Positions 43,934 to 53,550 are shown, counted from the stretch's first letter. The stretch is 64,000 nt of DNA from Bin55 sp965220235 (GCA_965220235.1 OZ244815.1:2356001-2420000); one strand, 5' to 3'. The notes: generated by a model not told the origin, from the letters alone. Numbers and translations are program-made.

Positions 43934-44324
43934 CGAGAACGATCCCCATGATGATCGAGTACACCACTCGATATCCGCTCTGAATCGCAACCAGTTTCCA
44001 ACTCCAGCCGCAAAACGCCGCATCGGAAATATTGGAGGCTGCGATAAAACCAATACCGACAGCCAGTCCTAATACCGCACCATCAAACCACGTCGAAATA
44101 CCGAGACACGCAATGATCACGGCCATTACGAACGCGGTTATTAACGTCGTTACTAGACTAATGATGAAAGGCTTCGGACTCGGCTGGATCTCGTCCGGTG
44201 TTTTGCCCAGCGCGTCGAGCCAAGCAGTACCGAATAGTGGACCGTACCAAGGCCAACCGATCGCGAATGAAACCAGCGATGCGACGATGATCGCCCACCA
44301 ATTCAGGCCTAGCAAAAGTTCCAC
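43920..44324 (-). CDS. DUF1761 membrane protein
   Basis: 134 residues with four hydrophobic helices (about 7-27, 52-75, 79-99, 112-132). WWAIIVASLVSFAIGWPWYGPLFGTAW and the central ISLVTTLITAFVMAVI match the DUF1761 family of small integral membrane proteins. Function unknown. Tail-to-tail overlap of 14 bases with the hydrolase gene. Confidence 0.87.
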   Translation of the reverse strand: MELLLGLNWWAIIVASLVSFAIGWPWYGPLFGTAWLDALGKTPDEIQPSPKPFIISLVTTLITAFVMAVIIACLGISTWFDGAVLGLAVGIGFIAASNISDAAFCGWSWKLVAIQSGYRVVYSIIMGIVLAIWQ

Positions 44325-44420
44325 TTCGTTCTCCTTAAATCACCAATGAAGGTCAGTTCGATACTGTGTGCGAGTATATTCGAGATTTGCAATGGCGGTT
44401 AAACTTGCAAGGGTCTCTCG

Positions 44421-45347
44421 GTGCTAGTACTAGATCGCCAAACCCAATCGGCACCACCACAAACCATGCTGACGAAGCAACAAATCGAGCAATACCACAC
44501 TGACGGTTACACCATCGTCCGAGGTGCGCTTCCGCCAGAGCTACTCGATGATTTACGCAGAATCACGGACGAGATCGTCGCATCTGCCAAAGGTCTTACT
44601 GATCACACGCCAGTACTTGATCTAGAACCGTCTCATACGCCTGAAAATCCGCGTGTCCGTAGGATCAAGACGCCGCAACTCGCGCATCCTTTCTATCGCG
44701 AACTTGCAGGGCACGAGTGCTTGATGGTAGCGCTGAGGCCCCTCATCGGCAATGACATCAGGTTGCGCGCAGGTTGCAAGATCAACATGAAGTCGGCCGG
44801 GTATGGGGCGCCCGTTGAGTGGCATCAGGACTGGGCGTTTTATCCACACACCAATGATGACGTACTCGCGACCGGAATCTTGCTCGACGATATGGACGAG
44901 ACGAATGGTCCGGTGATGTTCTTACCCGGTTCACATAAAGGTCCTGTCTTCGACCACCACGCGGATGGCGCGTTCTGTGGGGCGATTGACACGACCGCAG
45001 CAGGTCTGGATACCAAAGACGCGATTCCAATTTTTGGAAAGGCTGGGGACATGACGATCCATCATGCCCGTCTGGTACATGGTTCGATGATCAATAAGTC
45101 TTCAAAATCACGTCGCATCCTCTTTTACGAATTTACCGCCGCAGATGCGTGGCCGCTCGCCGGCGTTGAGCACCTTGATGACGTTGAGGGATTCAACTCA
45201 CGAATCGTAAGTGGCGAACCAACTCTTCGACCGCGACTAGCAGACGTACCAGTTAAGGTTCCGCTACCACGCGCACCTTATCAAGGATCCATCTACGAAA
45301 ACCAACGAACACTTGAGAATCGATATTTCGAGCAGGCAGTTGATTGA
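44421..45347 (+). CDS. Phytanoyl-CoA dioxygenase (PhyH) family protein
   Basis: 308 residues from a GTG preceded by AAGGG; an ATG at 44466 starts the family core (MLTKQQIEQYHTDGYTIVRG) and is the alternative. Fe(II)/2-oxoglutarate oxygenase: HxD in VEWHQDWAFYPH, an iron His in IHHARLVHGS, and Arg in SRRILFYEF. It overlaps the downstream glycosyltransferase gene by TTGA, so a functional link to that pair is possible. Only distantly like the PhyH protein at 34159. Confidence 0.9.
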   Translation: MLVLDRQTQSAPPQTMLTKQQIEQYHTDGYTIVRGALPPELLDDLRRITDEIVASAKGLTDHTPVLDLEPSHTPENPRVRRIKTPQLAHPFYRELAGHECLMVALRPLIGNDIRLRAGCKINMKSAGYGAPVEWHQDWAFYPHTNDDVLATGILLDDMDETNGPVMFLPGSHKGPVFDHHADGAFCGAIDTTAAGLDTKDAIPIFGKAGDMTIHHARLVHGSMINKSSKSRRILFYEFTAADAWPLAGVEHLDDVEGFNSRIVSGEPTLRPRLADVPVKVPLPRAPYQGSIYENQRTLENRYFEQAVD

Positions 45348-46033
45348 CCACGGTCACAGCGCCTCCCCAAATTGAGCTCGAGAACGTTTCCGTAGTGATA
45401 CCCGTTTTTCGGGACGCTGAGCTACTAAAAAACCTGCTCCTCGACTTGACGTCTGGCTCATTCGGCAAGATCGTCGTAAGTTATGCGGACGAATCCGAAT
45501 TTGTCGACTCAACAGACGTCGTTTTCCTGCGCACACCTCGAGGTCGCGGTTGTCAGATTGAACAAGCTATCGCAAATACGAACACTGAGTGGGTTTGGAT
45601 ACTGCACGCCGACGTGAGGGTACCAACAAGCGCGATGGAAGCTCTCCGCGACGCACTCGACGAGACCGATTGGGGCGCGTTCAGAATCTCACTCACGGGA
45701 AACTCCAAGCTCCTGAGTACGATCAGTTTCTTGATGAATTGGCGTTCGCGAATGACATCCATCTATACCGGCGATCAGGGAATGTACGTCCGACGGGCAT
45801 TGTTGGATCGAGTCGGTGGCTATCCTCCGATCGCACTGATGGAGGATATCGAGTGCAGTCGTCGACTGCGTCACGTCCAACATGGTCCCCAACTTCCCGT
45901 TCGACTAACTGTCTCTGCGCGGAAATGGGATCACGAAGGTGTCATCCGAACCATCCTCAGAATGTGGTGGTATCGGCTTCTCTATTTCTTTGGCGCTGCT
46001 CCTGATAGTCTCGCTAATCGTTATTACCGCTAG
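45344..46033 (+). CDS. TIGR04283-type family-2 glycosyltransferase
   Basis: 229 residues from a TTG overlapping the PhyH stop. GT-A fold: VSVVIPVFRDAELL at the N-terminus, RGRGCQIEQAIANT, the metal site in WVWILHADVRVP (DxD variant HAD), and GDQGMYVRRALLDRVGGYPPIALMEDIE. This is the 'rSAM/selenodomain-associated transferase 2' group, seen with arsenosugar-like pathways. The transferase-1 partner follows after 15 bases, as usual. No radical SAM partner is visible here. Confidence 0.9.
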   Translation: MTTVTAPPQIELENVSVVIPVFRDAELLKNLLLDLTSGSFGKIVVSYADESEFVDSTDVVFLRTPRGRGCQIEQAIANTNTEWVWILHADVRVPTSAMEALRDALDETDWGAFRISLTGNSKLLSTISFLMNWRSRMTSIYTGDQGMYVRRALLDRVGGYPPIALMEDIECSRRLRHVQHGPQLPVRLTVSARKWDHEGVIRTILRMWWYRLLYFFGAAPDSLANRYYR

Positions 46034-46048
46034 TCCAATACACCGAAA

Positions 46049-46660
46049 ATGGGTGAAGACGCAGGATTGAAGAGTTCCGAATTCAGAGACACTACGCCTC
46101 AAGGCCATCTCGCGGTTTTTACGCGTAGTCTTGATTCTTCGAATTTGAAAAGCCGACTGAGTGCGGAGATCGGCTCCGAAAAAGCGCGTCATTGCTATTG
46201 CGAACTGCTCACTGAGACGCTTCGATGCGCGAAAAACTTCGAAACGACCGTGTATGTGGAAGGACCAATCATTGACGAAGCCTGGTTACTTGGCTTACGA
46301 ACCAAACCTCAGTCGGAAGGTGACCTTGGACAAAGAATGCTTGCGTGTTTTGAGGACGGCGTACGTGTTCTCGTTGGCGGCGACTCTCCTCTCGTATCGG
46401 TCGCGTACTTAAACAGTGCTTTCAGCGCACTGCGGTCACATGACCTTGTACTAGGACCAACTGAGGATGGTGGCTATGTGCTTATCGGCATGAACAAACC
46501 AGAGCCTCGCGTGTTCAAGAGCATCCACTGGAGTACCGCTAATGTCCTATGTGAGACGTTGAACATCGCTAGCTCGTTAGACTTGAGGGTTAAGTGCCTC
46601 GACTTAGTCTGGGATGTCGACACCGGAGCAGACTACATCCGGTGGCTAGAACTGAAATAG
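46049..46660 (+). CDS. TIGR04282-type (DUF2064) glycosyltransferase
   Basis: 203 residues, 'rSAM/selenodomain-associated transferase 1'. LAVFTRSLDSSNLKSRLSAEIG at the N-terminus resembles nucleotide-transfer enzymes (the LAVFxRxPxxGxxKTRL motif with substitutions), then LGQRMLACFEDG, VGGDSPLVSVAYL, LGPTEDGGYVLIGM and the final VWDVDTGADYIRWLE. Forms a pair with the preceding TIGR04283 gene. The substrate in this host is unknown. Confidence 0.9.
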   Translation: MGEDAGLKSSEFRDTTPQGHLAVFTRSLDSSNLKSRLSAEIGSEKARHCYCELLTETLRCAKNFETTVYVEGPIIDEAWLLGLRTKPQSEGDLGQRMLACFEDGVRVLVGGDSPLVSVAYLNSAFSALRSHDLVLGPTEDGGYVLIGMNKPEPRVFKSIHWSTANVLCETLNIASSLDLRVKCLDLVWDVDTGADYIRWLELK

Positions 46661-46668
46661 GAATACTC

Positions 46669-47880
46669 TTGATTAAATCCGTTTTACGAATCGTCTTGTC
46701 CATGTATCTCGTTGCAGCGCTCGTATTCAGCGCTGGTGCGGATGAATCGACCGCAGCTGATGATGAATTCTTGATCGTTGACACACATATCGACACACCA
46801 TATCGCAACTGGCGTAATGAGTTGAATATCTTTGATGGTACGAACACTGGTCAATTCGACTTGCCTCGTGCCCAACAAGGTGGCGTGTCGGTTGCGTTCA
46901 TGTCGATATATACGCCTGCTTCCGCCGCGGAAGAAGGAACAAGCAAATCCATCGCACTTGATCAAATCGCATGGGTGCATGAGACCGCCGAGTCTTCCGA
47001 TGAAATTGAGATCGCAACATGTGTGGCTGACGTTCGACGACTCCACAAAGAAGGCGTGATTGCATTTGCATTCGGTCTGGAGAACGGTAGTCCACTCGAA
47101 GGCGATCCAGCAAACATGAAAGCGTTTGCCGACCTCGGCATTCGCTATGTCACGCTCGCGCACTCTCGTTCGAACGAATTCTCGGACTCGAGTTATGACG
47201 AAAACGAACCTTTGCAAGGTTTATCGGAAGCAGGCCGCGAACTGGTTCGAGAAATGAACCGACAAGGCATCATGATCGACATCTCTCATCTCACCGACAA
47301 AGCCGCATGGCAGGTACTCGAAATCAGTGAGAGTCCAGTTCTCGCCACTCACTCGTCGTTACGACACTTCATTCCAGGATTTCATCGAAACATACCTGAC
47401 GATTTGGTTATCGCCCTGAAAGAAAACGGTGGCGTGGTCCACATTAACTTCGGAAGTAGCTTCGTGTCGAACGAGTCCCGCCAATGGCGCACCAAATTTG
47501 ATGCGGCTCTAGCTGAGGTTACCGAAGCGTCGGAACTTACTTCGGAACAACGACGGGCTTTCTACGATGACTATGTCGAAGCAAATCCCTACCCGTTCGC
47601 TACTGTTGCGACGGTTGCGGATCACATCGATCGTGTTGTCGAAATAGCTGGCGTTGATTTCGTTGGACTGGGATCTGACTTCGACGGTGTGGGTGACACG
47701 CTACCGATCGGACTCAAAGATGCGTCAATGTTCCCGAACCTCATCGACGAACTTCGAGACCGCGATTACGACGATGAAGCGTTACGCAAGATCCTCGGTG
47801 AAAACGCGATGCGAGTGTGGGAGGCGAATGAAGCGATCGCAAATGACCACGGTCACGCGCCAAATTGCACTCAGCTTTGA
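46669..47880 (+). CDS. Secreted membrane dipeptidase (peptidase M19)
   Basis: 403 residues from a TTG at 46669 with AGGA 6 bases upstream; this gives a clean signal peptide (KSVLRIVLSMYLVAALVFSAGA). A longer frame to 46594 would run into the previous gene. Zinc-site residues: HxD in VDTHIDTPY, Glu in FAFGLENGSPLEG, His in MIDISHLTD and LATHSSLRH, Asp in VGLGSDFDGVG. Renal-dipeptidase-type enzymes cleave dipeptides, including D-amino-acid ones. Probably periplasmic or lipid-free exported. Confidence 0.92.
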   Translation: MIKSVLRIVLSMYLVAALVFSAGADESTAADDEFLIVDTHIDTPYRNWRNELNIFDGTNTGQFDLPRAQQGGVSVAFMSIYTPASAAEEGTSKSIALDQIAWVHETAESSDEIEIATCVADVRRLHKEGVIAFAFGLENGSPLEGDPANMKAFADLGIRYVTLAHSRSNEFSDSSYDENEPLQGLSEAGRELVREMNRQGIMIDISHLTDKAAWQVLEISESPVLATHSSLRHFIPGFHRNIPDDLVIALKENGGVVHINFGSSFVSNESRQWRTKFDAALAEVTEASELTSEQRRAFYDDYVEANPYPFATVATVADHIDRVVEIAGVDFVGLGSDFDGVGDTLPIGLKDASMFPNLIDELRDRDYDDEALRKILGENAMRVWEANEAIANDHGHAPNCTQL

Positions 47881-47907
47881 ATGCTCAAGCGCACGCCTGT
47901 CTATGCA

Positions 47908-49344
47908 CTAAAGTTCACCACGACGTGCTTCAAGTTGAGCTCGGACTTCGTACGCTTTGGTTTCTGTGATCCCATAGGCTTTGATCAGATAGATCGCGCA
48001 TATCGACGAGGCAGTCGGAATAAGCACGTCAAAGACGCGCATCAAGAACATTGCTCGTTCTGGTTGATCTCCTGCTAGTTCGACGTTAAAGCCCGTCGCG
48101 TTTAGGAGGAATCCGCCGAGCGCAATGGCTAGCGCCATTCCTAGCTTCACAACCCACCAGAAGACGGAACCGTACATACCTTCACGACGTTCTCCGGTCT
48201 TTAGTTCGTCGACATCGCATACGTCCGCGATCATCGATCCCATCAATGTGAATAACGAACCTAGACCGAATGCGATCAACGGTGCCGCTACTAGTACAAG
48301 ATACGGATACTCAACGGAATATAGGAACCACTTCGACGCGTAACCAACCGTAGAAATGGCGATACACACAAAAAACGTATTTCGCTTCCCGATCCTTGGT
48401 GAGAGAAAAGTGACCAGGACAATCACTGCAAACGTCGCAATCGACGATAGTGAACCAAACCAGCCAATCAATGGTCCAGCAGCTTCGCTATCGCCACCAT
48501 ATAAGTAAAAGATCATCACGTACGTTTGAAATGATGCGATCAGTTGGAATCCGTTGAATACAAGAAACGTGGCACCCGCAAGACATAAGAAATCCCTATT
48601 GACGACCGTGGTCACAAATCCACGCGCGAAATGGGAGATCTCATACCAGGCGCGATCTAAGAGAGTCATCTTGTCATGAGTGGTCGCGACGAACTCCGCA
48701 AATCGTTCGCGCAATACCAGTGCAGGAACGATGCCTGTGAGAATGCACCCAACCGCGACCACGATCGCAAGCCAAGATGCACCATCTGCCATGTCATCGA
48801 ACATAGGTAGTGTCATAAACGCCAGAAACCACGGCGCAATAGTGAAAGCCAACTGACCTATGAAGTTCTGTACGCCCATCAGTCGGACCCGCTCGTGATA
48901 GTCGGCAGTTAGTTCGTATCCGAGCGCAACCCAAGGCGTGGCGAACACCGTATATGCGAGAAAGAAAAAGAGTGAAATGACTAGGAAGTACACGAACAAC
49001 GATCCGTGGCTCATCCCCGAAGGGATATGCCATAGCACGACGAAAATCAAACTCGCTGCGATAACGCCAACCAACATGAACGGTCGGCGTCTACCCCATC
49101 TTGTCCGCGTGTTATCGGAGATGTAACCCATCAGCGGATCAGTCAACGCGTCGGTTAGCCTCGGGATGCTACCAAGCAAACTGACAAGAGCCGGATTCAT
49201 TCCGTATGCGAGATTGAGAACGATCATCATGTTGCCGCTCGCAGCGGCAAGGATGTTGTTCGTCAGCGACCCCAATCCATATGCGAGTTTATGGTCAAAG
49301 CGAATCCGATCTGCCGGAGCCGTTTCATGATGGTTGTCGCTCAC
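47908..49344 (-). CDS. GPH-family sugar:cation symporter (MFS)
   Basis: 478 residues with twelve predicted helices. The N-terminus KLAYGLGSLTNNIL, then RLTDALTDPLMGYISDNTRTRWGRRRPFML, is the GPH signature with the conserved D/R/G-rich loop; FATPWVALGYELTADYHERVRLMG follows. It imports glycosides or oligosaccharides with cations. The GH3 gene lies upstream on the same strand, with 145 bases between, so transported sugar is probably a glucoside. Confidence 0.9.
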   Translation of the reverse strand: MSDNHHETAPADRIRFDHKLAYGLGSLTNNILAAASGNMMIVLNLAYGMNPALVSLLGSIPRLTDALTDPLMGYISDNTRTRWGRRRPFMLVGVIAASLIFVVLWHIPSGMSHGSLFVYFLVISLFFFLAYTVFATPWVALGYELTADYHERVRLMGVQNFIGQLAFTIAPWFLAFMTLPMFDDMADGASWLAIVVAVGCILTGIVPALVLRERFAEFVATTHDKMTLLDRAWYEISHFARGFVTTVVNRDFLCLAGATFLVFNGFQLIASFQTYVMIFYLYGGDSEAAGPLIGWFGSLSSIATFAVIVLVTFLSPRIGKRNTFFVCIAISTVGYASKWFLYSVEYPYLVLVAAPLIAFGLGSLFTLMGSMIADVCDVDELKTGERREGMYGSVFWWVVKLGMALAIALGGFLLNATGFNVELAGDQPERAMFLMRVFDVLIPTASSICAIYLIKAYGITETKAYEVRAQLEARRGEL

Positions 49345-49489
49345 GAGGAATCACCGAATTGCGCGACTAGAACGGTTCGCGAAACTGCGCGATTACCGAT
49401 TCTGTGTGCTCGATTGTCAGGACTCACAATCCTGAACCAAAGGTATGGACTTACCGTTCGCGTCGCAATCTGTCGTACCGAGGAATCTT

Positions 49490-51439
49490 TCATGGATTAG
49501 GGTAGTTGTAGCTGCCCTGGTAGCTCGGCCCTCGTTGTGCCGAGCCGCTCGTTGTATCAAACTCGCTCAGTGGTTCAAACGTTGCTTCTTCATCGTACTT
49601 AAGCCCGAATCCAACCGGCAGGTACTGGTCTGGTCGATTCGAATCTCGATCAATACCTGTTAATGCTGGATCGAGCGGCCAGGAGAACGGCAGTCGTCCT
49701 ACAAAGTCATGACGTACATTATTTGTTGCATCCGTAAATAGGACATCAGCAACAGTGCCAGCTTCGGTACCGGGCAACCAACAAACGACAAAAGCATCTG
49801 CAGCATTTAACTCAGGATTTATCCACCTAGGACGACCTGTTAAGAACAGCGCAACCACCGGTATCCCACGCGCACGAAGTGACTTCATCTGCGCTAGAGG
49901 TTCGGGTTTCTCTCTGGAGAAACTCAAGTGGTTCAGGTCGCCTTCGCCTTCTGCGTAGGGATCTTCACCAAACACGACGATAGCGACATCTGCGGTAGTC
50001 TCGTCATCAACTTCGTCAATGCAGCTCACCACGCCATCCCCTCCAGTTACGGTAGTATGGATTCCGTCTGCGATCGAAACTGAATGGGGGAAATCGCCTC
50101 TCGCGTTGTCCGTACCTTGCCAGGTTAGCGTCCAACCACCGCACTGTTTTGCTACGTGGTCCGCATCCTGACCGACGACAACGACCCTCTGATGGGGCGA
50201 CAACGGAAGTAGTCGATTCGAGTTCTTCAGCAATACGAGCGACTTTCGAACGGCTTCTCGTGCGAGCTCTCTACTCCTAGTCGAGCCTAGTGACCGCGTC
50301 TTCTTTCCTGTAGATCTTCGCCAAGTCGGTGCAAGCATGCCTTTGAGCGCTTTCACCCGCAAGATCCGCCTCGCTGCATCATCCAATCTCGACCTTTCGA
50401 TTCGCCCAGCAGTAGTAGCGTTGAGCAAGAGCTCGTATACCCGTTGCCATTCAGAACTCACCATCAGCATATCAACGCCAGCATTGATACACGCAACGCA
50501 GGCCGTTTCTAGATCGCCGTCGAGCTGTGCGAAGCCATCCCAATCCGACACGACAAATCCTTCAAACCCAATCTGCCGTTTCAGTACTTCCTGCAGAAGA
50601 TATGAGGAACCGTGAACCTTTTCTCCCTGCCAACTATTAAAGGCAGCCATCACGACTTGTGCTCCGGCTCGAAGAGCAGCGAAATGTCCTAGAGCATGGA
50701 TGTCACGCAGGTCTTGCTCGCTGCAATCCGCATCCCCTTGATCGATACCCTCGACTGTCGCACCCTCGCCGACGAAATGCTTCGACGTGGCAAGAACCTG
50801 ATTGTCAGATAGGAAATCGGACGATGCAGGATCGCCTTGGAGTCCGCGTGTCATTGCGCCACCCAAGCGCTTGACTAATTCGGGATTCTGCGAGAAGCCT
50901 TCGTATGTGCGCCCCCAACGGTAGTCACGCGGTACAGCTAGCGTAGGCGCAAATACCCAATCGATTCCGGTATCAGTTACGTCCTTTGCAGTCGCAGCGC
51001 CAAGTCGTTCCATAAGGTCCGGGTCGTTCGCAGCTCCCAACCCTATGTTGTGTGGAAAAATCGTCGCACCAAAAACGTTGTTGTGTCCATGCACGGCATC
51101 AGTACCCCAAAAAATCGGAATACCGGCTTCACTTTCTAACGCAGCGGACTGGAATGCATTGGCTACATCTCTCCAATCCTCGATTGTCGCGTGCTTGTTC
51201 GCGTTTGGAAATACGCCCCCACCATTAAGTATCGAACCAAGACAGAAACTACGGATGTCATCAGGTTCTACTGACACTAGTTCGGCTTGAATTAACTGAG
51301 CAACTTTCTGTTCAGTGGTCAAATCTCTCAGGCGTGCCTCAACTAGGTCACTAACCAATGTCATTCTTCGCGTATCAGCGTCTAATACACTCCGACATTG
51401 CGGCCAATAGACCGCTTCGTTATCTGCTAGTTCGGTCAC
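49490..51439 (-). CDS. Glycoside hydrolase family 3 beta-glucosidase
   Basis: 649 residues, two-domain GH3 enzyme. N-terminal barrel: GIPIFWGTDAVHGHNNVFGATIFPHNIGL, FAPTLAVPRDYRWGRTYEGF, the nucleophile Asp in GFVVSDWDGFAQL; second domain: SLVLLKNSNRLLPL and VFGEDPYAEGEGDL. Closest pattern is the exo-1,3/1,4-beta-glucan glucohydrolase type. There is no signal peptide, so it is likely cytoplasmic and works on imported oligosaccharides. The ATG at 51439 is used; an ATG at 51364 would remove 25 variable residues. First gene before the GPH transporter. Confidence 0.92.
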   Translation of the reverse strand: MTELADNEAVYWPQCRSVLDADTRRMTLVSDLVEARLRDLTTEQKVAQLIQAELVSVEPDDIRSFCLGSILNGGGVFPNANKHATIEDWRDVANAFQSAALESEAGIPIFWGTDAVHGHNNVFGATIFPHNIGLGAANDPDLMERLGAATAKDVTDTGIDWVFAPTLAVPRDYRWGRTYEGFSQNPELVKRLGGAMTRGLQGDPASSDFLSDNQVLATSKHFVGEGATVEGIDQGDADCSEQDLRDIHALGHFAALRAGAQVVMAAFNSWQGEKVHGSSYLLQEVLKRQIGFEGFVVSDWDGFAQLDGDLETACVACINAGVDMLMVSSEWQRVYELLLNATTAGRIERSRLDDAARRILRVKALKGMLAPTWRRSTGKKTRSLGSTRSRELAREAVRKSLVLLKNSNRLLPLSPHQRVVVVGQDADHVAKQCGGWTLTWQGTDNARGDFPHSVSIADGIHTTVTGGDGVVSCIDEVDDETTADVAIVVFGEDPYAEGEGDLNHLSFSREKPEPLAQMKSLRARGIPVVALFLTGRPRWINPELNAADAFVVCWLPGTEAGTVADVLFTDATNNVRHDFVGRLPFSWPLDPALTGIDRDSNRPDQYLPVGFGLKYDEEATFEPLSEFDTTSGSAQRGPSYQGSYNYPNP

Positions 51440-51566
51440 TTATCACCACTAGGATCGTAGTCCCTTTTGTTCATCGCATTGCACTTTTCTCAGGTCGTCT
51501 CGCTCGGGTCTGGTACCTGACACTCTGTACGCTGCTCGGATGCAGCCTTGCGATTATGCGGGCAAT

Positions 51567-52475
51567 TTAGCTGAGTGCACCAAGATGAATTTCTCCACAC
51601 CGACAGAGTGCGTCAAGATCGTATCCGCCTTCAAGTACGGAAACGACACGCCCCTGGGCGAAATGATCGGCCCAATCCACGATGTTCTGTGTGATCCATC
51701 GATAGTCCTCGTCAACGAGCGAGAGTTGCGTTAGGGGATCATCTTCGTGGGCATCGAAACCTGCTGACACTAGGAACAACTCCGGTTGATGGGCTTCGAT
51801 GGCAGGTTGCCACGATGCCGTCACTGCATTCCGAAACGTCTCGCTGCCGCTTCCGGCGCTCATCGGTACGTTAACGATGTTAGGACGGTCGACGTCTTGA
51901 AATCGATACGGGTAGAAAGGAAACTGAAATGAAGAACAGACCAATACGCGTGGGTCGTCTTGAAAAATCTCTACCGTTCCGTTTCCGTGATGAGCATCAA
52001 AATCAAGAATCGCGACTCGCTCAACCTGTTCTAGTGCCAACGCGGCTCCGACCGCAATGCTATTGAAGATGCAGAATCCCATCGAGCCATTGCTTTCGGC
52101 GTGATGACCCGGAGGGCGTACACCGCAGAACACCTTAGTCTCTTCTTCAGATAAAGCAGCATGTACACCATCGCAGACTGCACCGACGCATCGACGTACT
52201 GCATCGAGTGAACCTGGACTAAACGCAGTATCTGCATCGATACGCACCAGTCCGGTCTTTGGGGCGACTGTGATCAGAAGATCGATGAGTCCTTGGTCGT
52301 GAACCTTCGCAATATCCTCAAATGACGCCAAACTCGGTAACCGACACTCGACATCGTTCAACAATCCGCATTGGTCGAGATGCGCATTTAGAACGGACAG
52401 CCTTGCTGCCGATTCTGGATGACCTGCTGGCGTAGCGTGTGCTTCACAGTCCGCGTGTGTGAGGTATAGCGCCAT
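51567..52475 (-). CDS. Histone-deacetylase family (class II-like) amidohydrolase
   Basis: 302 residues. HDAC/arginase-like zinc enzyme: GHPESAARL at the start, VRPPGHHAESNGSMGFCIFN with the tandem active-site His, ILDFDAHHGNGTVEIF with Asp and His zinc ligands, and SAGFDAHEDDPL with the second Asp ligand. Bacterial members deacetylate acetylpolyamines, acetoin-linked proteins or other N-acetyl compounds; which one is not clear. Lone gene. Confidence 0.92.
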   Translation of the reverse strand: MALYLTHADCEAHATPAGHPESAARLSVLNAHLDQCGLLNDVECRLPSLASFEDIAKVHDQGLIDLLITVAPKTGLVRIDADTAFSPGSLDAVRRCVGAVCDGVHAALSEEETKVFCGVRPPGHHAESNGSMGFCIFNSIAVGAALALEQVERVAILDFDAHHGNGTVEIFQDDPRVLVCSSFQFPFYPYRFQDVDRPNIVNVPMSAGSGSETFRNAVTASWQPAIEAHQPELFLVSAGFDAHEDDPLTQLSLVDEDYRWITQNIVDWADHFAQGRVVSVLEGGYDLDALCRCGEIHLGALS

Positions 52476-52608
52476 TCGTCAATCGTTTCGCTTCGGCAAT
52501 GGACTAACGATTTTGCCTAACTGGCTCGGTCGTACATACGATTGCGATTGACATCTCATTAACTCTTTATGGTGGGTAACTTGCTTATTCGATTACGGTT
52601 GACTTCGT

Positions 52609-52884
52609 TTGACGGCTAAATTAGGAATGGTTCTTTACGGAGTTACCATCGTAATTGGATTCGTGATGTGGGGTATTTGGATCGCGTCGCTCATGAATTG
52701 GATCGGGGGCCTCGCTGGGTTCCTAGCGGGAGTATTTCTAGCGCCAGGTGTGTTCATCTATCCAATCATTCATTGGTTCGTCGAAGATTCGTGGCCAACA
52801 ACTTACTTAATTCTCTACGCCGCATCGCTTGCTAGTTATTTCTGCGGCGCGTACTTCATGGGAAGAGACGATCTCTCAACATAA
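52609..52884 (+). CDS. Small three-helix membrane protein
   Basis: 91 residues from a TTG; an ATG at 52627 inside the first helix would shorten it. Hydrophobic segments at about 7-28, 31-53 and 66-84 with few charges. No family recognised. It lies just before the left 70-bp repeat of the accessory segment. Confidence 0.6.
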   Translation: MTAKLGMVLYGVTIVIGFVMWGIWIASLMNWIGGLAGFLAGVFLAPGVFIYPIIHWFVEDSWPTTYLILYAASLASYFCGAYFMGRDDLST

Positions 52885-52900
52885 CTGATACATCCCATTT

Positions 52901-52972
52901 CGAAGCCTTTCATCGTCACGCCGGATAAAGTGTCGACCATGTCCCCGGTACGTGTCGTAAACCATCTAACCG
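52901..52972. repeat. Left copy of ~70-bp IS481-end-like repeat
   Basis: Compared with 61115-61187 in the same orientation it shares CATC(G/A)TCACGCCGGA, AAAGTGT, (G/A)ACCATGTC(C/T)CCGGTAC and GT(C)GTAAA. The right copy directly follows a transposase remnant, so this copy is probably an isolated IS end. Confidence 0.65.
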
Positions 52973-52991
52973 GTATGGACCTACTTGGCGA

Positions 52992-53342
52992 TTGGGTTTT
53001 CGACTCTCGATAGGGTCACCCCGTACATTCGTCTCCTCGACGACCGGCTCAGACAAAAGCGGCGGTTTTGTTATCCGAAAACAGTCCAACTACAGGATAA
53101 GCGTTCCCAGCAGTGCAGTGGTGACTCAGGAGAGACGAGGCTATAAAAAAGCGGCAACCGTATACGATCCGAATGGTCTGTTTAGATCGTGCGGACTAAT
53201 CACCGATATGCGTAAACCATTAAGTTACGCACCCCTCATACCTTCGTCTACAACCACCTTACTGTCGGCTCTTATCTCCGCCGTACTCAAGAGCAAAAGA
53301 TTCCTTGCACGTATCCAGATTCCGTTCAGGAGGTTTGCGTAA
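52992..53342 (+). pseudogene. Decayed fragment of a substrate-binding protein gene
   Basis: The translated segment GGFVIRKQSNYRISVPSSAV and KKAATVYDPNGLF matches residues about 149-190 of the intact branched-chain-amino-acid-type binding protein at 55759-56928 (GGFVFRTSLATDISVPSGVI, EKVATIYDRNDLY). ATAAGCGTTCCCAGC is identical in both at DNA level. No signal peptide, no N-lobe start, and an internal deletion before a later partial match (KRFLARIQI versus PRFPDGIQVI). It lies in the opposite orientation to the intact gene. Confidence 0.75.
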
Positions 53343-53357
53343 CCGTGACTACTGTTC

Positions 53358-53385
53358 TAAAGTGTCAAGCGACCATGCCCCCGTG
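53358..53385. repeat. Possible third IS-end-like fragment
   Basis: TAAAGTGTCA, then CGACCATGCCCCCG resembles the core of the 52901 repeat with a small insertion. It flanks the pseudogene on its other side. Short, so chance cannot be excluded. Confidence 0.3.
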
Positions 53386-53550
53386 GTGTTCGTTAGTATC
53401 ATGAGAAAAGACCAACTACCATCGCCTTTACGTTAAGAAATTTGACCCACGATCACCACGCAGTAACGACCTCACTTGGAATTCCAAGCAATTCTGTCGT
53501 TGAGGAAAAGTGCACTACGCCCGAAACACGGATTATCGGAACCGGATGAG

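Noticed and set aside
53343..53550. trp leader peptide and attenuator upstream of trpE(G)
   Set aside because: No short frame with consecutive Trp codons and no convincing terminator hairpin with a T-run was found.
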